Source of the DNA: Taenia hydatigena
Lineage: Eukaryota; Platyhelminthes; Cestoda; Cyclophyllidea; Taeniidae
Assembly: GCA_036345935.2 (NCBI GenBank)
Contig: JADWOT020000001.1
Location: 35,067,636 to 35,131,635 of the forward strand
Direction of reading: 5' to 3'
Length of the DNA stretch: 64,000 bases
A model generated the notes under the pieces. It made no database searches, was not told the DNA's origin, and saw only the letters and a list, made by a program, of their open reading frames with translations. The position numbers and the translations under genes were made by a program. Positions 46,251 to 57,900 of this stretch are shown one piece after another; position 1 is the stretch's first letter, and every line of letters starts with the position of its first letter.

Positions 46251-46513
46251 GAAATGACGACAGTTCCATATGGAGAAGCGTGTTCGTCGAACGCTTCTCG
46301 GCCAACATTGAGAACTACTCAGTCCAGCACATATATAACGAATATGCCGACGTGAAGAAGTGTCTGTGGTGGTGGCTGATCTGGCGTGTGCGTGCACCTC
46401 GGCATCCTAGCAGCAGCACCTATCACGGAGGCAACAACGAAGCAATGGCATCTTCGAGCCTTTTCTTAACGTCTATCATCCTCATCAAGCTGCCTCGCTA
46501 CTCATGCAACTAG
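46251..46513 (+). pseudogene. UBA1 and linker module, copy i
   Basis: The acceptor TTACTTTTCTATCTCAAG is followed by D-D-S-S, then V-F-V-E-R-F-S-A-N-I-E-N. The frame stays open through 46513, ending K-L-P-R-Y-S-C-N. The reversed copy at 51992-52264 ends with the same eight residues, but the middle differs in length and frame. Confidence 0.5.
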
Positions 46514-46690
46514 TACTGGAGAATACTACCTACCTGTATTCAAGCCACTCGTTCTGGAAAAGCGATAGCTAAGTTGGAATGGATGAAAGTCAATATTTAT
46601 TGGAAATGTCAGAAAATCGACCACTGAAGGCTTCTACTAACCAAACAAACTCAAGGCGTTATAAGAAGCATTAATTCCGTTGTTCCTTAC

Positions 46691-46925
46691 TAGGCACATC
46701 CTTCAGGTCAGGTTGAAAACCACCGGCAGCACGAGGTGTAGAAATGTCTAACGGAAACCCACATTCTGCACGCCTATCCACCACAGAATTTGGGTCAAGC
46801 TGAATGGACGCACTCAACCTCTGTGGCGGCCGTTTCTCACCCAGAGTGAATTTGAGCATCTGCACGCAGAGAATGTCGGGAAAGGTGACCAAGCAGATGG
46901 AACGAGTCGCCACCGTCATTATACT
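46691..46925 (-). pseudogene. USP5-like: USP5-like core exon, best copy (copy 4)
   Basis: The minus frame is open across the whole exon: L-V-T-F-P-D-I-L-C-V-Q-M-L-K-F-T-L-G-E, then P-P-Q-R-L-S-A-S-I-Q-L, then F-P-L-D-I-S-T-P-R-A-A-G-G-F-Q-P. USP5 has A-S-F-P-D-Y-L-V-I-Q-I-K-K-F-T-F-G, then V-P-K-K-L-D-V-S-I, then E-L-D-I-S and G-L-Q-P-G. The order and spacing are right apart from about a dozen extra residues before FPLDIS. The exon ends CCTA|GTAAGG, a donor kept in most other copies, so it is DNA-derived. It is one half of a head-to-head palindrome with 47040-47179 and lacks the upstream EAA exon, so it is an exon fragment even though its frame survives. Confidence 0.8.
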
Positions 46926-47039
46926 AAGTGAATTGGTGGCCAAGAAATAACTACTCATACTGTCTCTTGCACCGCTCGAGTCGAGAGACAGGCCTCTTCA
47001 AACACATTATTGGTGCATAACACTTGTTAGCGGCCAATA

Positions 47040-47179
47040 CTTTCTGCTCGAATTTGCTTCGGGTGAGATGCGGTTGCCACAAAAGTTGAACGTGGTCAAT
47101 CCGCTAGTCCCGAATTCTGAGGTGAATGGAGGTTGCCAGGCTGCCGGTGGAGCTTAACCTGACGATGAGACTATGCCTA
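47040..47179 (+). pseudogene. USP5-like: USP5-like core exon, copy 5
   Basis: The frame is L-L-E-F-A-S-G-E-M-R-L-P-Q-K-L-N-V-V, then V-N-G-G-C-Q-A-A-G-G. The FPD part is deleted and the centre of the palindrome (46960-46991, CTGTCTCT against AGAGACAG) lies 50 bp upstream. It ends CCTA|GTAAGG and is followed by UBA1 copy j in correct order. Confidence 0.7.
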
Positions 47180-47284
47180 GTAAGGAAACACAAAATTGAT
47201 GCTTCTTACTACCCTCGATTTTGTTGGGTTGATAACAGCTTTAAGTGGCCGATTTTCTGATATGCTGTTAAATTTTAAAACCTC

Positions 47285-47545
47285 ATTGGCAGCTAGAGGC
47301 GTGTTCATCGAACTCTTCTCGTCTAACTTTGAGGGCCAATTAGCCAAACACGTGATGCAAACGTGTCAGCCTGACGAAGCGACCAAATGTTTAGCCCTAC
47401 TAATGGTGCTGTGGTCAATCTGGCCGTAGAATTCTGCAAAGTGTCGCAGCAGCACCAATCACAGTAAAAGCGGTGGTAGAGCAAGAGCACTGGTCCTCCT
47501 CCAAATGAGCTTAATCCTCATTACCCCACCTCGTTACTCGTATCA
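47285..47545 (+). pseudogene. UBA1 and linker module, copy j
   Basis: It reads A-A-R-G-V-F-I-E-L-F-S-S-N-F-E-G-Q-L-A-K-H-V-M-Q and Q-P-D-E-A without a stop, giving the best alignment to the UBA start (E-x-x-L-x-x-x-V-x-M-G-F-x-x-D-x-A). The acidic run and acceptor are missing. It follows core exon copy 5 as in USP5. Confidence 0.55.
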
Positions 47546-47589
47546 CCAGTGATGATTACTGACACCAACCTGCATTCAATCTACTCGTT

Positions 47590-48350
47590 GCGAGTAAATG
47601 AGGGTCAGTAAGGAAGGAAGAAATCCATTCTATTACGCACTTTTATGGATGTGTCGACACACAGCTGCTGACATTGTAACAGCCTCATCCGTCGTGGAAG
47701 TCACCGCTCAGTCAATGTTGACCGAGATCGTTTTTGCATCCATTGGTGGCCCCATTACTAGACAAGCGATGTCTGCACAACTTGCCTGCTTGGACAGGCA
47801 GGTGTGTGTTACCCGCTACTAACGTCGCTCGATTTTGATAATCCGAGTTGTCTCGACTGCTAACGTTTCCTTTGCAAGGTGGGAGAGATTTAACAATCAT
47901 CTACTAAATTTTACCGTCTCATGTCGATGCGTTCACTTCTTTCATGAGTGATATCATGGGAGGTGTCATTTCCACTCAAGCGAGTTTTTGTAATCTTCGC
48001 AGTCTTAGGGATCTACCAAACACAGAATAGATAGAAGAGAACAAGTCTAATAGAATCTGTTCCGTCGCACTACTCGTCGGTAAAGAGCTTTCTTGCTTTT
48101 GTCTGCAAGACTCCTGTGCGGTGTCTGTTTTAACGACGCCTCGGGCAGTATAAACCGCATCGCTTGGGGGATATTTCTCCAAGTAATAAATTGAAAGCAC
48201 TTATTGTGAGAGCGAATCGCGAGGTGCATAAGAAGTGCGGATTTTGTCTCCCCTTTTTGACCTCGACACCTTTAAAACATGCAGAGTGGGAGCAGATAGT
48301 GCACAATGTCTCATATAATCCATTTATTTGCGTTTAGCACGCTTAGATGA
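47590..48350 (+). repeat. Linker module, copy after UBA1 j
   Basis: The frame C-R-H-T-A-A-D-I-V-T-A-x(3)-V-E-x-T is kept in the 63.4 kb copy. The later G-G-V-I-S-T-Q-A-S block matches 39.3 kb. An E-W-E-Q-I-V-H-N-V frame near 48290 matches E-Q-L-V-Y-K at 54.66 kb. No stop-free reading of the whole is possible. Confidence 0.5.
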
Positions 48351-48746
48351 TCATTATTCTTAAATTTTTCCTTAACGAATAAGGCCTTACTAGCCTTAAT
48401 CTCGCCAAACTGAAATGTCCCACTGTCTACCAAACCACTACCACATAATTGTCCAGCATAACAAACCAGTACATAAAGTGCTGTCCTTCGACATCAATTT
48501 ATTTGTTACGTTTCACCGCAAGCACTATTAAAAAAGGAAAACTGAAGGATAGCACATCCTGAAAAGGCGGAAGCCAGAAGCAGGTAATGTCACATCGCTC
48601 CACTGTCACTTCTGCCCTCAGTCACGCAGCCTCGGCCCAATTGTTGTCGGGCGGTGAAGCACGGATCTAAATTGTGGTTGCTCCGAGAGGATGAAGTTCC
48701 ATTACATAAACACAAAATAAGTGGTAATAGCAATTCTCCTCCTTCT

Positions 48747-48948
48747 CTTCAAAGATTTGACTGATATCGGGTGGAAAAGGCGAATGCAGCCTGATGATTG
48801 TGTCCTCTTTGCCCCTACCACACAACATGAGCCAAATGGGGAAAATATTCTGCATTATTTGGCGTTTTGGTATGGAAATTTGTCTAAGGAGCAGAACAGA
48901 ACTGGCCTCTACCGTGCTGACATGGCATTTCATTGGTTTGGAAAGTAG
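48747..48948 (+). CDS. Candidate terminal exon, family unknown
   Basis: A strong acceptor (CTCCTCCTTCTCTTCAAAG) opens a plus frame of about 66 codons. It has D-I-G-W-K-R-R-M-Q-P-D-D and L-A-F-W-Y-G-N-L-S, and ends H-W-F-G-K-stop. The sequence is not repeated in the window and the composition looks protein-like. A minus-strand frame overlaps it. No preceding exon on the plus strand is identified, because the neighbouring sequence upstream belongs to the repeat mosaic. It could be a chance frame. Confidence 0.25.
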
Positions 48949-48949
48949 T

Positions 48950-49490
48950 AATGAGAAACGAAAATGGCAAACTCACTGACCTTTTTTCGACCGGCGGTCC
49001 ACAATGGCTCCACCCAAACACCTTTAAAAGCTTTCTGTCGCGCATAGCCTTTTTCGTGTAAGTAGACACAGTTTATTAAGTTTCCTTTCTTCTAACCCCA
49101 TCACGGCATCCAACGGCCTCCTTTTTACACGTCGGTGCACTCAGCTCCGTCTCAAGTGCCTATCAAACGCCGTATTTGCATCCTGGTTATCGGTGTCACA
49201 ATGAGAACCAAACTTCTTTACGTGGTGTTAGGAATTCTTGAGGTTAGTGCAGCACAGCTCAAAGTAATGGGAAGAGAACAAAAGTTTTTCGTGCCAAATC
49301 AGCCATCATTGGTAGACCTGGCATTAAACTTTTGCCAAGTTGGACATTAGCATTAAGACGATTGCAAAGCCAATGGTCAGAGGAGATCCTTGAGCGACGA
49401 ACGCTAGTACAAGTTCGCGCCTCCATCCAAATCGTCGTCAAGGGATAGTGCTGAAGGCTCCACTGCTGCGTAACCGTCACTGCAGAGTTG
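48950..49490. other. No repeat partner recognised
   Basis: A short plus frame at 49135-49350 contains a hydrophobic segment but no splice-bounded exon I can defend. Confidence 0.3.
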
Positions 49491-49690
49491 ATGTGTAGAT
49501 GTGGTCGGCTAAGTAGTCCTCAATGTTGGGTGAGGGGCTTTTGACTAACACGCTTCTGGCTACGGAACCGTAGTCATCATCTTCCGTTGAGGGAGTAAAG
49601 CACTCTCTGAATCAGCATGCTCTTATCACACTGACCTATTATTACATCGCCAATGAGGAGTGCTCGGCATCTGTTTTCATCCTACTACTG
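49490..49690 (-). pseudogene. UBA1-module exon, copy k (short open frame)
   Basis: The minus strand reads E-D-D-D-Y-G-S-V-A-R-S-V-L-V-K-S-P-S-P-N and then I-E-D-Y-L-A-D-H-I, the least damaged acidic-FSS-helix stretch in the window. It then ends within about ten codons. The intron tail continues to 49690. No core exon lies upstream. Confidence 0.5.
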
Positions 49691-51150
49691 AGAAAAAGAC
49701 GCGGGCCTGGGAGTAGAATATTGGTGAGGAATCCGTGACACCTTGCAGTGGATCGCTTGGAGGAGGGGCTTGAAGAAGGACCATAATCTAGCTGCTTAAG
49801 CAAGCACATTTGGCCGCTAAGCTGATTAAATGACTAGCAGGCACAGGAGGACGCCGTGCAGAAGAATTCGCTGGTCTACATTGGCATTAGGTCACTGCAA
49901 CGTCAAAAGTGCCATGTGGTTGACTCATCGACTGTTGCAGAGAAGAAGACATGTCGCTATAGCAAAGGAAGTACTAATGTCTGGTAACCCCAGCAAACCT
50001 ACTGAGGGGTAAGCACCTCATCAGTTTCCAAGTAATAGCTTGCCTGTGGAGAGCTCGAGATCTTAACGAGTAGCTTTAAGGAAGTCTGCTGGTCTCGTTT
50101 ACTAACTCGAAACCTTTAAATTTGAGTAAACGATCCACTGTTAAAGTAGCGATGTTTCGTCGTCTCCAGGAAACCCCTGACGACAGCTATCACCATTGGC
50201 CAACATTAGTGTCCATTGACCCCGGTGAAACTGGGGCGTTGATCAGTAAACCAATGAACTCAAACGGTTTTGTTTATCCATCACTGCCAGTTAAATGATC
50301 TTACAAGGATCAGCCTGAGTGATGTGGGTTTGACGAAAATAATATGGCAGAGAGGGGGACAATTTGGATCAAACCCGAACCACTGCGGTGGTACAATTTA
50401 CCCCCAATTTGTAACGGACAACCATCTGGTGCAACAAAAGCTATGCACAACAACAACACTCTGCTGAAGTCGCTGTGGTGGGACGACGACACCGAGATAG
50501 GGTAAAGCTGCCCCTTCGCTGTAAAGGCTCCTATGCAGCACCTATGGTGCGAGTTTGGAAGAGGAGGGCAAATGGAAACATTGAGACTCACCCAAGTCGG
50601 TGCCGAGGCGCGCAACCCCAGTGGTGGTTGCAATCGCTTTGACATATAGCAGTGGCACTGCGAGGTCGGTTGCGTCTATTGGGACACTGCTAAACTAGGA
50701 ATCAAAGTGCGGCTACTGCAAGGACTCGGGCAGAAAGTCTTTTTAATTGCCACACATTATATATCTGTGCATCGAGAATAGATAAATATGGCAAATGGTG
50801 ATGCCGTAGCCTCCTATCTAATCATTCACCCTCTCCACCTTCACTCACTCTTTATTCACTTCCACTTTATCGCTTTCTCCTACTCAAATTGATGTAAGAT
50901 TTCTCTAACTGAATGCCGCGTGCTGTGAGAGACTCCACAAGTGCACGCTTACGGTTGCGAGTTTCTCAGAGTAGAAAATAGGTAAAGCGAGACCATTTAC
51001 TCTATCATTCATCTTTCGGTCCCCGTCTGTTCTACGTAGCTAAAGTCAAAGCATGGGATTCACTCCACTGATAGCCATCGGAGTCACTTAGAACATGGCG
51101 CTCACTGTTGGCTGACTGTTTCATGTCAGCTCAAACAGTGCTGTAATATT
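49690..51150. other. No feature recognised
   Basis: Short frames on both strands (for example 50310-50645 minus) lack splice support or repeat conservation. Confidence 0.35.
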
Positions 51151-51240
51151 TACATGGCAGAGTGAGTCCTCAAACTTAGACGAGAAGCTTGTGACCAACA
51201 CGCCTCTGACTGCCGAACCGTCGTCAAATGAGGTTTCAAA
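51150..51240 (-). pseudogene. UBA1-module exon, copy l
   Basis: The reverse frame is D-D-G-S-A-V-R-G-V-L-V-T-S-F-S-S-K-F-E-D. It lies just downstream, in the sense direction, of core exon copy 6, as at 47 and 63 kb. Confidence 0.5.
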
Positions 51241-51336
51241 ACTTTGACAAAAAATCGGAAAATCGGCCGTTTCGAGCTGCTACCAACCCATTAAACTCAA
51301 AGGGTAGTAAGAAGCATCAATTTTGTGTTCCTTTAC

Positions 51337-51470
51337 TGGGCATAGCCTCATCGTCGGGTTAAGCTCCACCGGCAGCACGGCAGCCTCCATCCACCTCAGA
51401 ATTTGGGACCAGCGGATTAGCCACGTTCAACTTTTGTGGCGGCCAGAGCTCGTCCAAAGCAAATTATAGC
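51337..51470 (-). pseudogene. USP5-like: USP5-like core exon, copy 6 (short arm)
   Basis: This is the reverse copy ending CCCA|GTAAAG, with the FPD part missing, equivalent to the short arms at 47.1 and 62.9 kb. The frame is broken. Confidence 0.6.
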
Positions 51471-51599
51471 AGGAGGCATTGACCGCTGACGAATGTTATG
51501 TACTAATAACTTGGTTGAATAGGCCTTCTCTCGACTAGGGCGGCGCAGGAGACAGTAAAAAATGCCATTTTTTCGGCCACCAATTTATTTGATAAAATG

Positions 51600-51814
51600 A
51601 TGGTGGCGCTTTGTTCCTTCTGCTTGGTCACCTTTTCCAACATTCACTGCGTGCAGATGCTCAAATTCACTCTGGGCGAGAATCGACAGCCACAAAAAGG
51701 TGAGTGCGTCCATTCAGCTTGACCCAAAATCTGACGTGCAGAATGCGGGTTACCGTTAGACATTTACACCTCGTGCTGTCGGTGGGGTTCAACCCAACTA
51801 AAAGGCTATGCTTA
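51600..51814 (+). pseudogene. USP5-like: USP5-like core exon, copy 7 (long arm)
   Basis: The frame reads F-C-L-V-T-F-S-N-I-H-C-V-Q-M-L-K-F-T-L-G-E-N and is then frameshifted near CAAAAAGGTGAG. It ends CTTA|GTAAGG. It forms a palindrome with 51337-51470. Confidence 0.7.
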
Positions 51815-51934
51815 GTAAGGAAAAACGAAATTAGCGTTTCTTATAGCACCTTGAGTTTGTTTGGTTGGTAGAAGCTTTCAGTGATCGATTTTCTGGCATG
51901 CTACAGCGAATTCGACGTTCATCCAGTTCTACTT

Positions 51935-52264
51935 AGCCATTGCTTTCTCAGAACGAGTAGGTTGAATACAGCTAGGCGGCATTCTCTATTACTAGTTGCA
52001 TGAGTAACGAGGTAGCTTGATGAGGATGAAGGACGTTGCGAAAAAGCTCAACAATGTCATAGCTTCGTTGTTGTTTCCATGATAGGGTGTGAAGGTCAAG
52101 GAGGAGAGATGAACGCCAAAATGACCACGCGCTTTGCGATCCCTTCTTGCCACGACCTGAGCAGACACCAACCAGAGAGTCTTCGGTGCATTATTTAGAG
52201 TGTTCTCTTTCAAGTGCTGCGATTGGTGCCATTTGCTGAAACGGGGACCACACAGGACTCTCAA
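51935..52264 (-). pseudogene. Linker module, reverse copy
   Basis: This matches 46350-46520 in reverse, with CATCAAGCTACCTCGTTA and the K-L-P-R-Y-S-C-N end. The frame is open, but the middle differs from its partner in length. Confidence 0.45.
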
Positions 52265-52724
52265 CAGACAAAAGACCGAAAGATTCCGGCTTGCTTGTTC
52301 GATTCTGTCTATCCTGCCCCTAGTTGACCCCTAAGACCATGACGGTTGCAAGGACTCGTTTAGGTCGAAGAAACATCTCTGTAGATATCATTCATGCAAG
52401 AAGTGAACGCATCGACGTGAGACGTTAAATTTCATTAGATGGTTGCAATGGCGAATTTGAGCCAGGTCTGAAAGTCCCTGAGGCTACAAGCTACTTTTGA
52501 ACCAAGGAGAACAAAGTGGATGAAAGACGAATCGCTTCCACATTGCAGAAAAACGCTAATAGTCCAGACAAATTGAAGAGTCCAAGGCAAACGGCTTTGT
52601 TAGCGAGCAACACACACCTGTCTGTCAAAGCAGGCGAGTTGTGCAAACGTCACTTTTTTAGTAACTGAAGCACCATTTGATGATAAAAAAGGCAAGAGGT
52701 CTACCACGAAGTTTGATGCTGCTG

Positions 52725-53010
52725 CAATGTCAGCAGCGATGCACCGCCATAATTGCGAAGGTGTGTATCAGGGTGTGCATCAATATCCATCATTGGAGAC
52801 ATTGATGACGAGTTGGGATGAGGAGGATTGAGCAGGTTTGGGAAAGGACAGGTACTGTTGCTGACCCACCACTGTCTCTGTGACTAGTGCTGCTACAAGG
52901 AAGAAGAGACGCAGGCACACGCGATTTCAACGGCCAGATTAGCCACCACATAATTCAATAACGTTGACATTTCTAAAGCGGCTTCATCGCGTTGCCATAC
53001 CTGTATTATT
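52725..53010 (-). pseudogene. UBA1 tail and linker, reverse copy
   Basis: The minus frame reads N-Y-V-V-A-N-L-A-V-E-I, then S-Q-R-Q-W-W and N-L-L-N-P-P-H-P. The 63.3 kb copy keeps S-Q-R-Q-R-R-W-S-N-S-T-G-P-P-P-N in the same frame, so this part probably was coding, a proline-rich inter-UBA linker. Confidence 0.45.
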
Positions 53011-53212
53011 CATGCTTAACTACGAAGCGTTCAAAGAACAGGCTTTCGCATCAATTAAGAGTACTTCTTGGCGGATCGTACTCTGCTCTATCTAAGGGAA
53101 TTAAAGCTATGCAAAAATGAGCGAAAGCGGATAAATTGATCCAATTACAGAAACCAACAACCCAACGAAATGTGTCGCAGACTCAGAGAGCACTTTTCTC
53201 TCTCGAAGGCAG

Positions 53213-53320
53213 ATGATGACGGCTCCGCAGCAAGAAATGTGTTCGCCGAACACTTCTCGTTCACCATCGAGGAATACTAAGTCAAGCCTATATAAAGCGC
53301 ATAAGCCGTAATTATTTCAG
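53213..53320 (+). pseudogene. UBA1-module exon, copy m
   Basis: The acceptor TTTCTCTCTCGAAGGCAG precedes D-D-G-S-A-A-R-N-V-F-A-E-H-F-S and then E-E-Y-stop. It is followed by sequence with only scattered matches until the linker and UBA2 copies at 54.5-54.9 kb. Confidence 0.5.
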
Positions 53321-54545
53321 TCGTTCAGTCTAGCAGATGGACGCGAGTGCTTACGACTATGACCGTAGCAGCTGGAGATGCCAATGACGCCCCAGCTGGC
53401 GTGCATAACTGTGCGTCTCTTCACATCTCAGTGGTTAGTGCTGCCTTGACCTAAGGGAACTCCGCAATTACGTAAAGAGTTTGTGTTATAGCAGCCTTAA
53501 CCAGGACGCGAACGCGGCATCACCATCTGTTTGAGATATATGGCTGTGGTGATGTAGTGGAGCTATTTCTCGACAAAATCTCAGCATCGACTTCTTACTC
53601 TCCTCCCTCTACTTTACGCATACACTGAGGCCACATATCAAGCTTTTAACCACCAATGTGGGGTGGTGAGACTTCAAGCGCATTGTGTCCCCACAACTGC
53701 TCTAAGCCTCCCGGCCCAGACTGTTCTTTCCACGCCGATGCATTCGATCCTCGCTTGAATGTCATTGTCTTTCAAACCCAAGTGAAATCTTGCACAATCC
53801 ACGAAGAGTAGTGCGAAATTTCTTGCGTATGGTGCTTAGGATTCTTGTAGTCGGTAGACCGCAATCGAAGGGTATTGAAAGGCTGCTGTGACCAGAAGCA
53901 CACAACCTGCTCACTGAACTCAGGGTTGCATCCTAGTCGACTCAAATGATTCGCAATCCTCCTTCTTTTCCCCTACACCTTCAGCAAGTCAACTGTTGTA
54001 GGTGTGCAAGAATTCGCGCTTGTTTGAAATAAGATGTCATTCGTGCAAGGCTCGATAGCATCGGCGTGGAAAGAGAAAAGGCTTAGAAAAAAGGGAAATA
54101 TTATGAAAGTAATGTCTGGTTCGCATAAGGATGGTGTGCGGTATCTTCCTCCACCTCACCTTGAGCATGTGACGATCCTCTCTAAATGGAAGATCATTTT
54201 GTCCATGTTCCTCCTAGACGGCTAGTTAATCAGTGGAGTGTAATGAATTTTAAATGGAGTAAACGTTTGCAATTGCTTCTGATGTTCTTAATTTTGGTAG
54301 CATTGTCTATGTCGGTAGCATGGTTGCTGATCTACTGATTAGTCAACAATTAGAGCTATGACTAATTGGCATTTGACCTTCTCCCATTATATCCTACGCA
54401 CTTGATTGCCAAATGGGAGAAAATGGTGAACTGGATCACCCACAGCTGCAGCCACGCCCAACAGTTGGCTCATTACAGACATGACTAACGAACGGCAGCT
54501 CGAGTGATCGCTGATTGAGGTCTGACATCGACGACATTACCTGAA
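53320..54545. other. Mostly unrecognised
   Basis: A weak linker-module trace lies at 53690-53880. A plus frame at 54034-54225 has no splice or repeat support. Confidence 0.35.
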
Positions 54546-54734
54546 AGCCAATTCTCCAAGTAGTAAAATAAAAGTATTAATTAAAATAGCGGATCGCAAT
54601 GCGTGCAAAGGTTATGGGATTCGTCACCCCTCTTTGACCTTCTCACCCTTGGAACAAGCAGTGTGAGCAGTTAGTATACAAAGCTTTATGGAATCCGATT
54701 GCTCGCGTCCGGCACGCTCGGATGATTGGGCGCC

Positions 54735-54915
54735 GTTGAGCACGCAGTTCAGTCTCAAATCCTCGTCTTCTCGTCGAAGGCAGACGAGGCAGTCACATCG
54801 CCGCAATGTTCATGCTTCGGCGACTTTGCAAAGACGCTATCAGGGGACGAAATAGTCTGCGTAGCCTTCTTCTGCACAAACTAAGGCTGCGCATTGGTGA
54901 CCTGCTGCTATTTGG
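54735..54915 (+). pseudogene. UBA2-like fragment, copy 5
   Basis: It reads F-G-D-F-A-K-T-L-S-G-D-E-I-V, then A-F-F-C-T-N, a TAA, then C-A-L-V-T-C-C. It keeps the S-x-D-E and T-N positions of the UBA pattern better than its 39.7 kb partner. It is collinear with the downstream duplication. Confidence 0.5.
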
Positions 54916-54919
54916 TAAC

Positions 54920-57900
54920 ATATTGACATCAGAGGTGTTGCTGTCAATTTAAATTAACTTTGATACTGGCTTCCTTCTGTCATTATAATGTTTGATTTCT
55001 CGTGCTCCTTACCTCTTATCTTCTTTTACCCCAGCATAGTGGTATGATTCAAATAAAGTTCCGCCTACTTCAAGTGCTAATTTTCACTGCCCATTTTGGG
55101 AAGCATCGGGTAAAGGGGAATGGGAGAAGTAGTGGTGCTTTACGCGGGTAAGGTAGGTGGGTGTGGGGGACGCCATAGTCACCTGTAGGAGGTGGTCAGG
55201 ATTAATCAAATAAGTGGGAAAAGGAAACAGTAATTGATGCGGACAATCCACTAGAATCACCAATATGCACAACAGTTGTCTCCTCTCAAGTTCACTTCAA
55301 TTCTTAGCATCAAACCGTTGTCTACCTCTCCCACTAGCCAAATGCCCTCGCATTCGCTGACTTCAGACCTCTCATGGGGTCGTCGGAATGAAGTCTGTGA
55401 CAAACCAGACAAAGGGGTTTGCCCAGCCAGCATGGGCATAGACATAGACCCAGAGGGTGATCACCTCAGGTTAAATGATTTCTCCAGCGGTTTCTCAATC
55501 CGCCAACAACCTCTGAAGGTTTGCACCTCTACATTTCAGTAGTTGTTGAGGTAGTGCCTGGTCGTATTATTTGGAGCAAACGACCTCTCAGCAATCCGGC
55601 TACCCACAGTCACTTCAGCGCCAAACTCTCGGATGTTGACAAGGCGAATGACATTTTCATATCATTGGAAGCTAGTCAGAAGATGCAGCACTGATAGCTC
55701 TATCCCATGAGCATTTGGTCTTTACTGGGAAAGACTTGCCTAAAGAGGGCATCAAGTAATTAAGACGGACGCTTCGAGACAAGAAGAGGAGAAAATGGCT
55801 TCCATTAAGTTCGTCTTTATGTCAAGTTATTCTATGGACTACAATAAGCCACAGTTGTGTTGGACGTATAAGCCGGATTGAGGAACTTCATGGTATGCAA
55901 CTTCGTCCCCATTGGGCGGCAAGGTAAACAAATCTCCAGTTCTCGAATTTCACTGATGGTATTGACGCACTCCAGAGAACATTGACAAAGCACCGCAATC
56001 GCTAGCTGTTGGTCAGACGAATTTTCTGTTGGTTTGCTGCTTTGGCCAGTCAAGCACTCAACAACTTGCGCGACAGAATGGCAGGTTGTGTGAAAACCCA
56101 ACGAACTCTGGTAGAAAGCGTTGTCCATCTAAGGTGTCAGTTGCGATTTAATCATCATAATCATTAACCTATGCCAAGAGTTAAGTCTCTTCGGGACTAT
56201 TTGTCAGTTGATTGATAATTTGGTTATGTGATGGACTAGTCAGTCAGTCAACAATTTATTCAGAAGCTAATTTAAATTTTGCTTCCTTTCTCACTTGGTT
56301 GTAAGCGTGGCCGGCTGGTTGGCTGGAAGCTTGTTGAGAGCATGGCCAGTTTACTAAATAGGCAAAAGAGGCTAGTGGTAAGCCGTCAGTGTTACAAGGC
56401 GCTGAGTAACTGCTGGCTAACCCAGAGCCACAGCCACGGCCTACAGTCAGTTTGTTATCGACTCGACCAGCCAATTGAACCACTGATCCGCAAGTCAACG
56501 GGGGACTCCGAATGGTGCAGTAATAAGTGATTACAAGCAAAATGGGAAACGTCCAATTGATATTAGTGATGCACACACGAAAGTTGGCAGCAGTGACTTC
56601 TTCAAGACTGTAACTGAACTCTTTAGGGGTGGACGTGGGATGAATACGTGACTGCGTAAAATGAGTTGACAGAAAGGCATATTGTGGGAGTCTCTGACGC
56701 TTCACTGGTCCACATTGCCATATTAGGACATTGGTTAATAAAGAAAGAAGATTCTGCTTTATGCCATTGTTTGGATGTGCTAGTAACATTCACTCCCCTC
56801 TCACTTACCGAGATTTCAAGATGAATTTTTGGAATGTTTGACATTAGATTTTACTTTGCACTTTAGTCTTCAGTAGAACTGGCTGAGAATCCAAGGACGC
56901 GACTGTTCGAGGGTAACCTTAGCGGTGTTGGGTAAATTGAAGGAGACACACCTCCTCCTTTAGACCAAAGCATATGCCAGAGTCTCAGAGGATGGAAGCA
57001 GAGTGCTCTTTTCATCGTGGCGAGGTGTGATTTCAACGAGCGCTCTTTAACCTCCTGTGTGGGTTGACTGCAATCCCACTCCTCTATAGAGAGCCAAGTA
57101 CGCCTCTCAAGAGGGAAGAGGGAGGAAGACGAATATTTAGGCTAATAGTTCACCTTGGGGCAAAGGTGGCGTAGATGTGCACCACCTTTCCCTTGGTTAG
57201 TTGCAGTTGTCGGGAATCGATAATTTCTCTGCGACAGAATCATGTCATCTTCACCTCGACGATCGATGTTCCAACCATGTAGCCACATATATATAGAAAA
57301 CAAGGGAGTAGTCTGCGCAGCGCCTTTCAGTGTCTGCCTATCAGTCAGCTCGCTTGTGTACTTGCACGGAAGGGCAGGTGTGTGTGCGTCTTATGACTGA
57401 TAGCAAGACTGTGAAAAGGAGACCGCAACAAGGTCGGAATGCCCCTTGCTGTGTAAAAGAGGAAAGATAGGTAGATGCTTAGAAGTTGCTTCAAATACTG
57501 CGGCTTCTTTTGAATCGAAGCCCATGTTCTTAGCTCGCGTTTGAGCAATCAACAACATTTACATTCAGGGCACTCATACTGCTCATCTTCATCTCTTCTA
57601 ATCACCCACTGCTCATTTATCTTCTAACCCGTTGGACTAAATTAGCCATCGCGTTAATCAACTCTGACAAGTAGTGGTAACTCAGAGAAAGGCAGAGGCA
57701 GCAACTCACAACAGTAAAATCCGACGAGCAAAGAAGTGGGAAAATTCCCTCTTATTTGTTCTTTTCAGCCTCTTGTGTCCCTCGAGGGTCCTAACGCCAC
57801 GGAATTTATAAGGACGAAGTTGGGCGAGGCCTATAATTTATCGAGGTGAATAGTCAAGTTCACTGATACATAACCATGATTTGCCCATCGTACTGCTAAA

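Larger units (their letters stand above)
46605..47265. repeat. Head-to-head palindrome of the USP core exon, locus 1
   Basis: The left arm is long and the right arm lacks about 100 bp next to the centre. The same asymmetric architecture recurs at 62545-63095 in the same orientation and at 51250-51940 flipped. Confidence 0.8.

Noticed and set aside
46282..46338. Promoter-like module: palindrome GTTCGTCGAAC followed about 38 bp later by TATATAA, repeated in at least five copies.
   Set aside because: In frame the palindrome encodes V-F-V-E and the TATA-like bases fall in codons of the UBA1 helix. Spacing is constant because it is coding sequence, and several copies have lost the TATA without losing the frame context.
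46430..46513. G-G-N-N-E-A in the linker frame, considered as the USP5 zinc-finger signature G-G-N-N-H-A.
   Set aside because: The same DNA aligns with the inter-UBA linker of other copies, where the motif is absent and no zinc ligands surround it.
56256..56789. Longest frame in the window (177 codons, minus strand).
   Set aside because: Low protein-like character, lies in duplicated sequence whose other copy does not keep the frame, and has no splice or start context.
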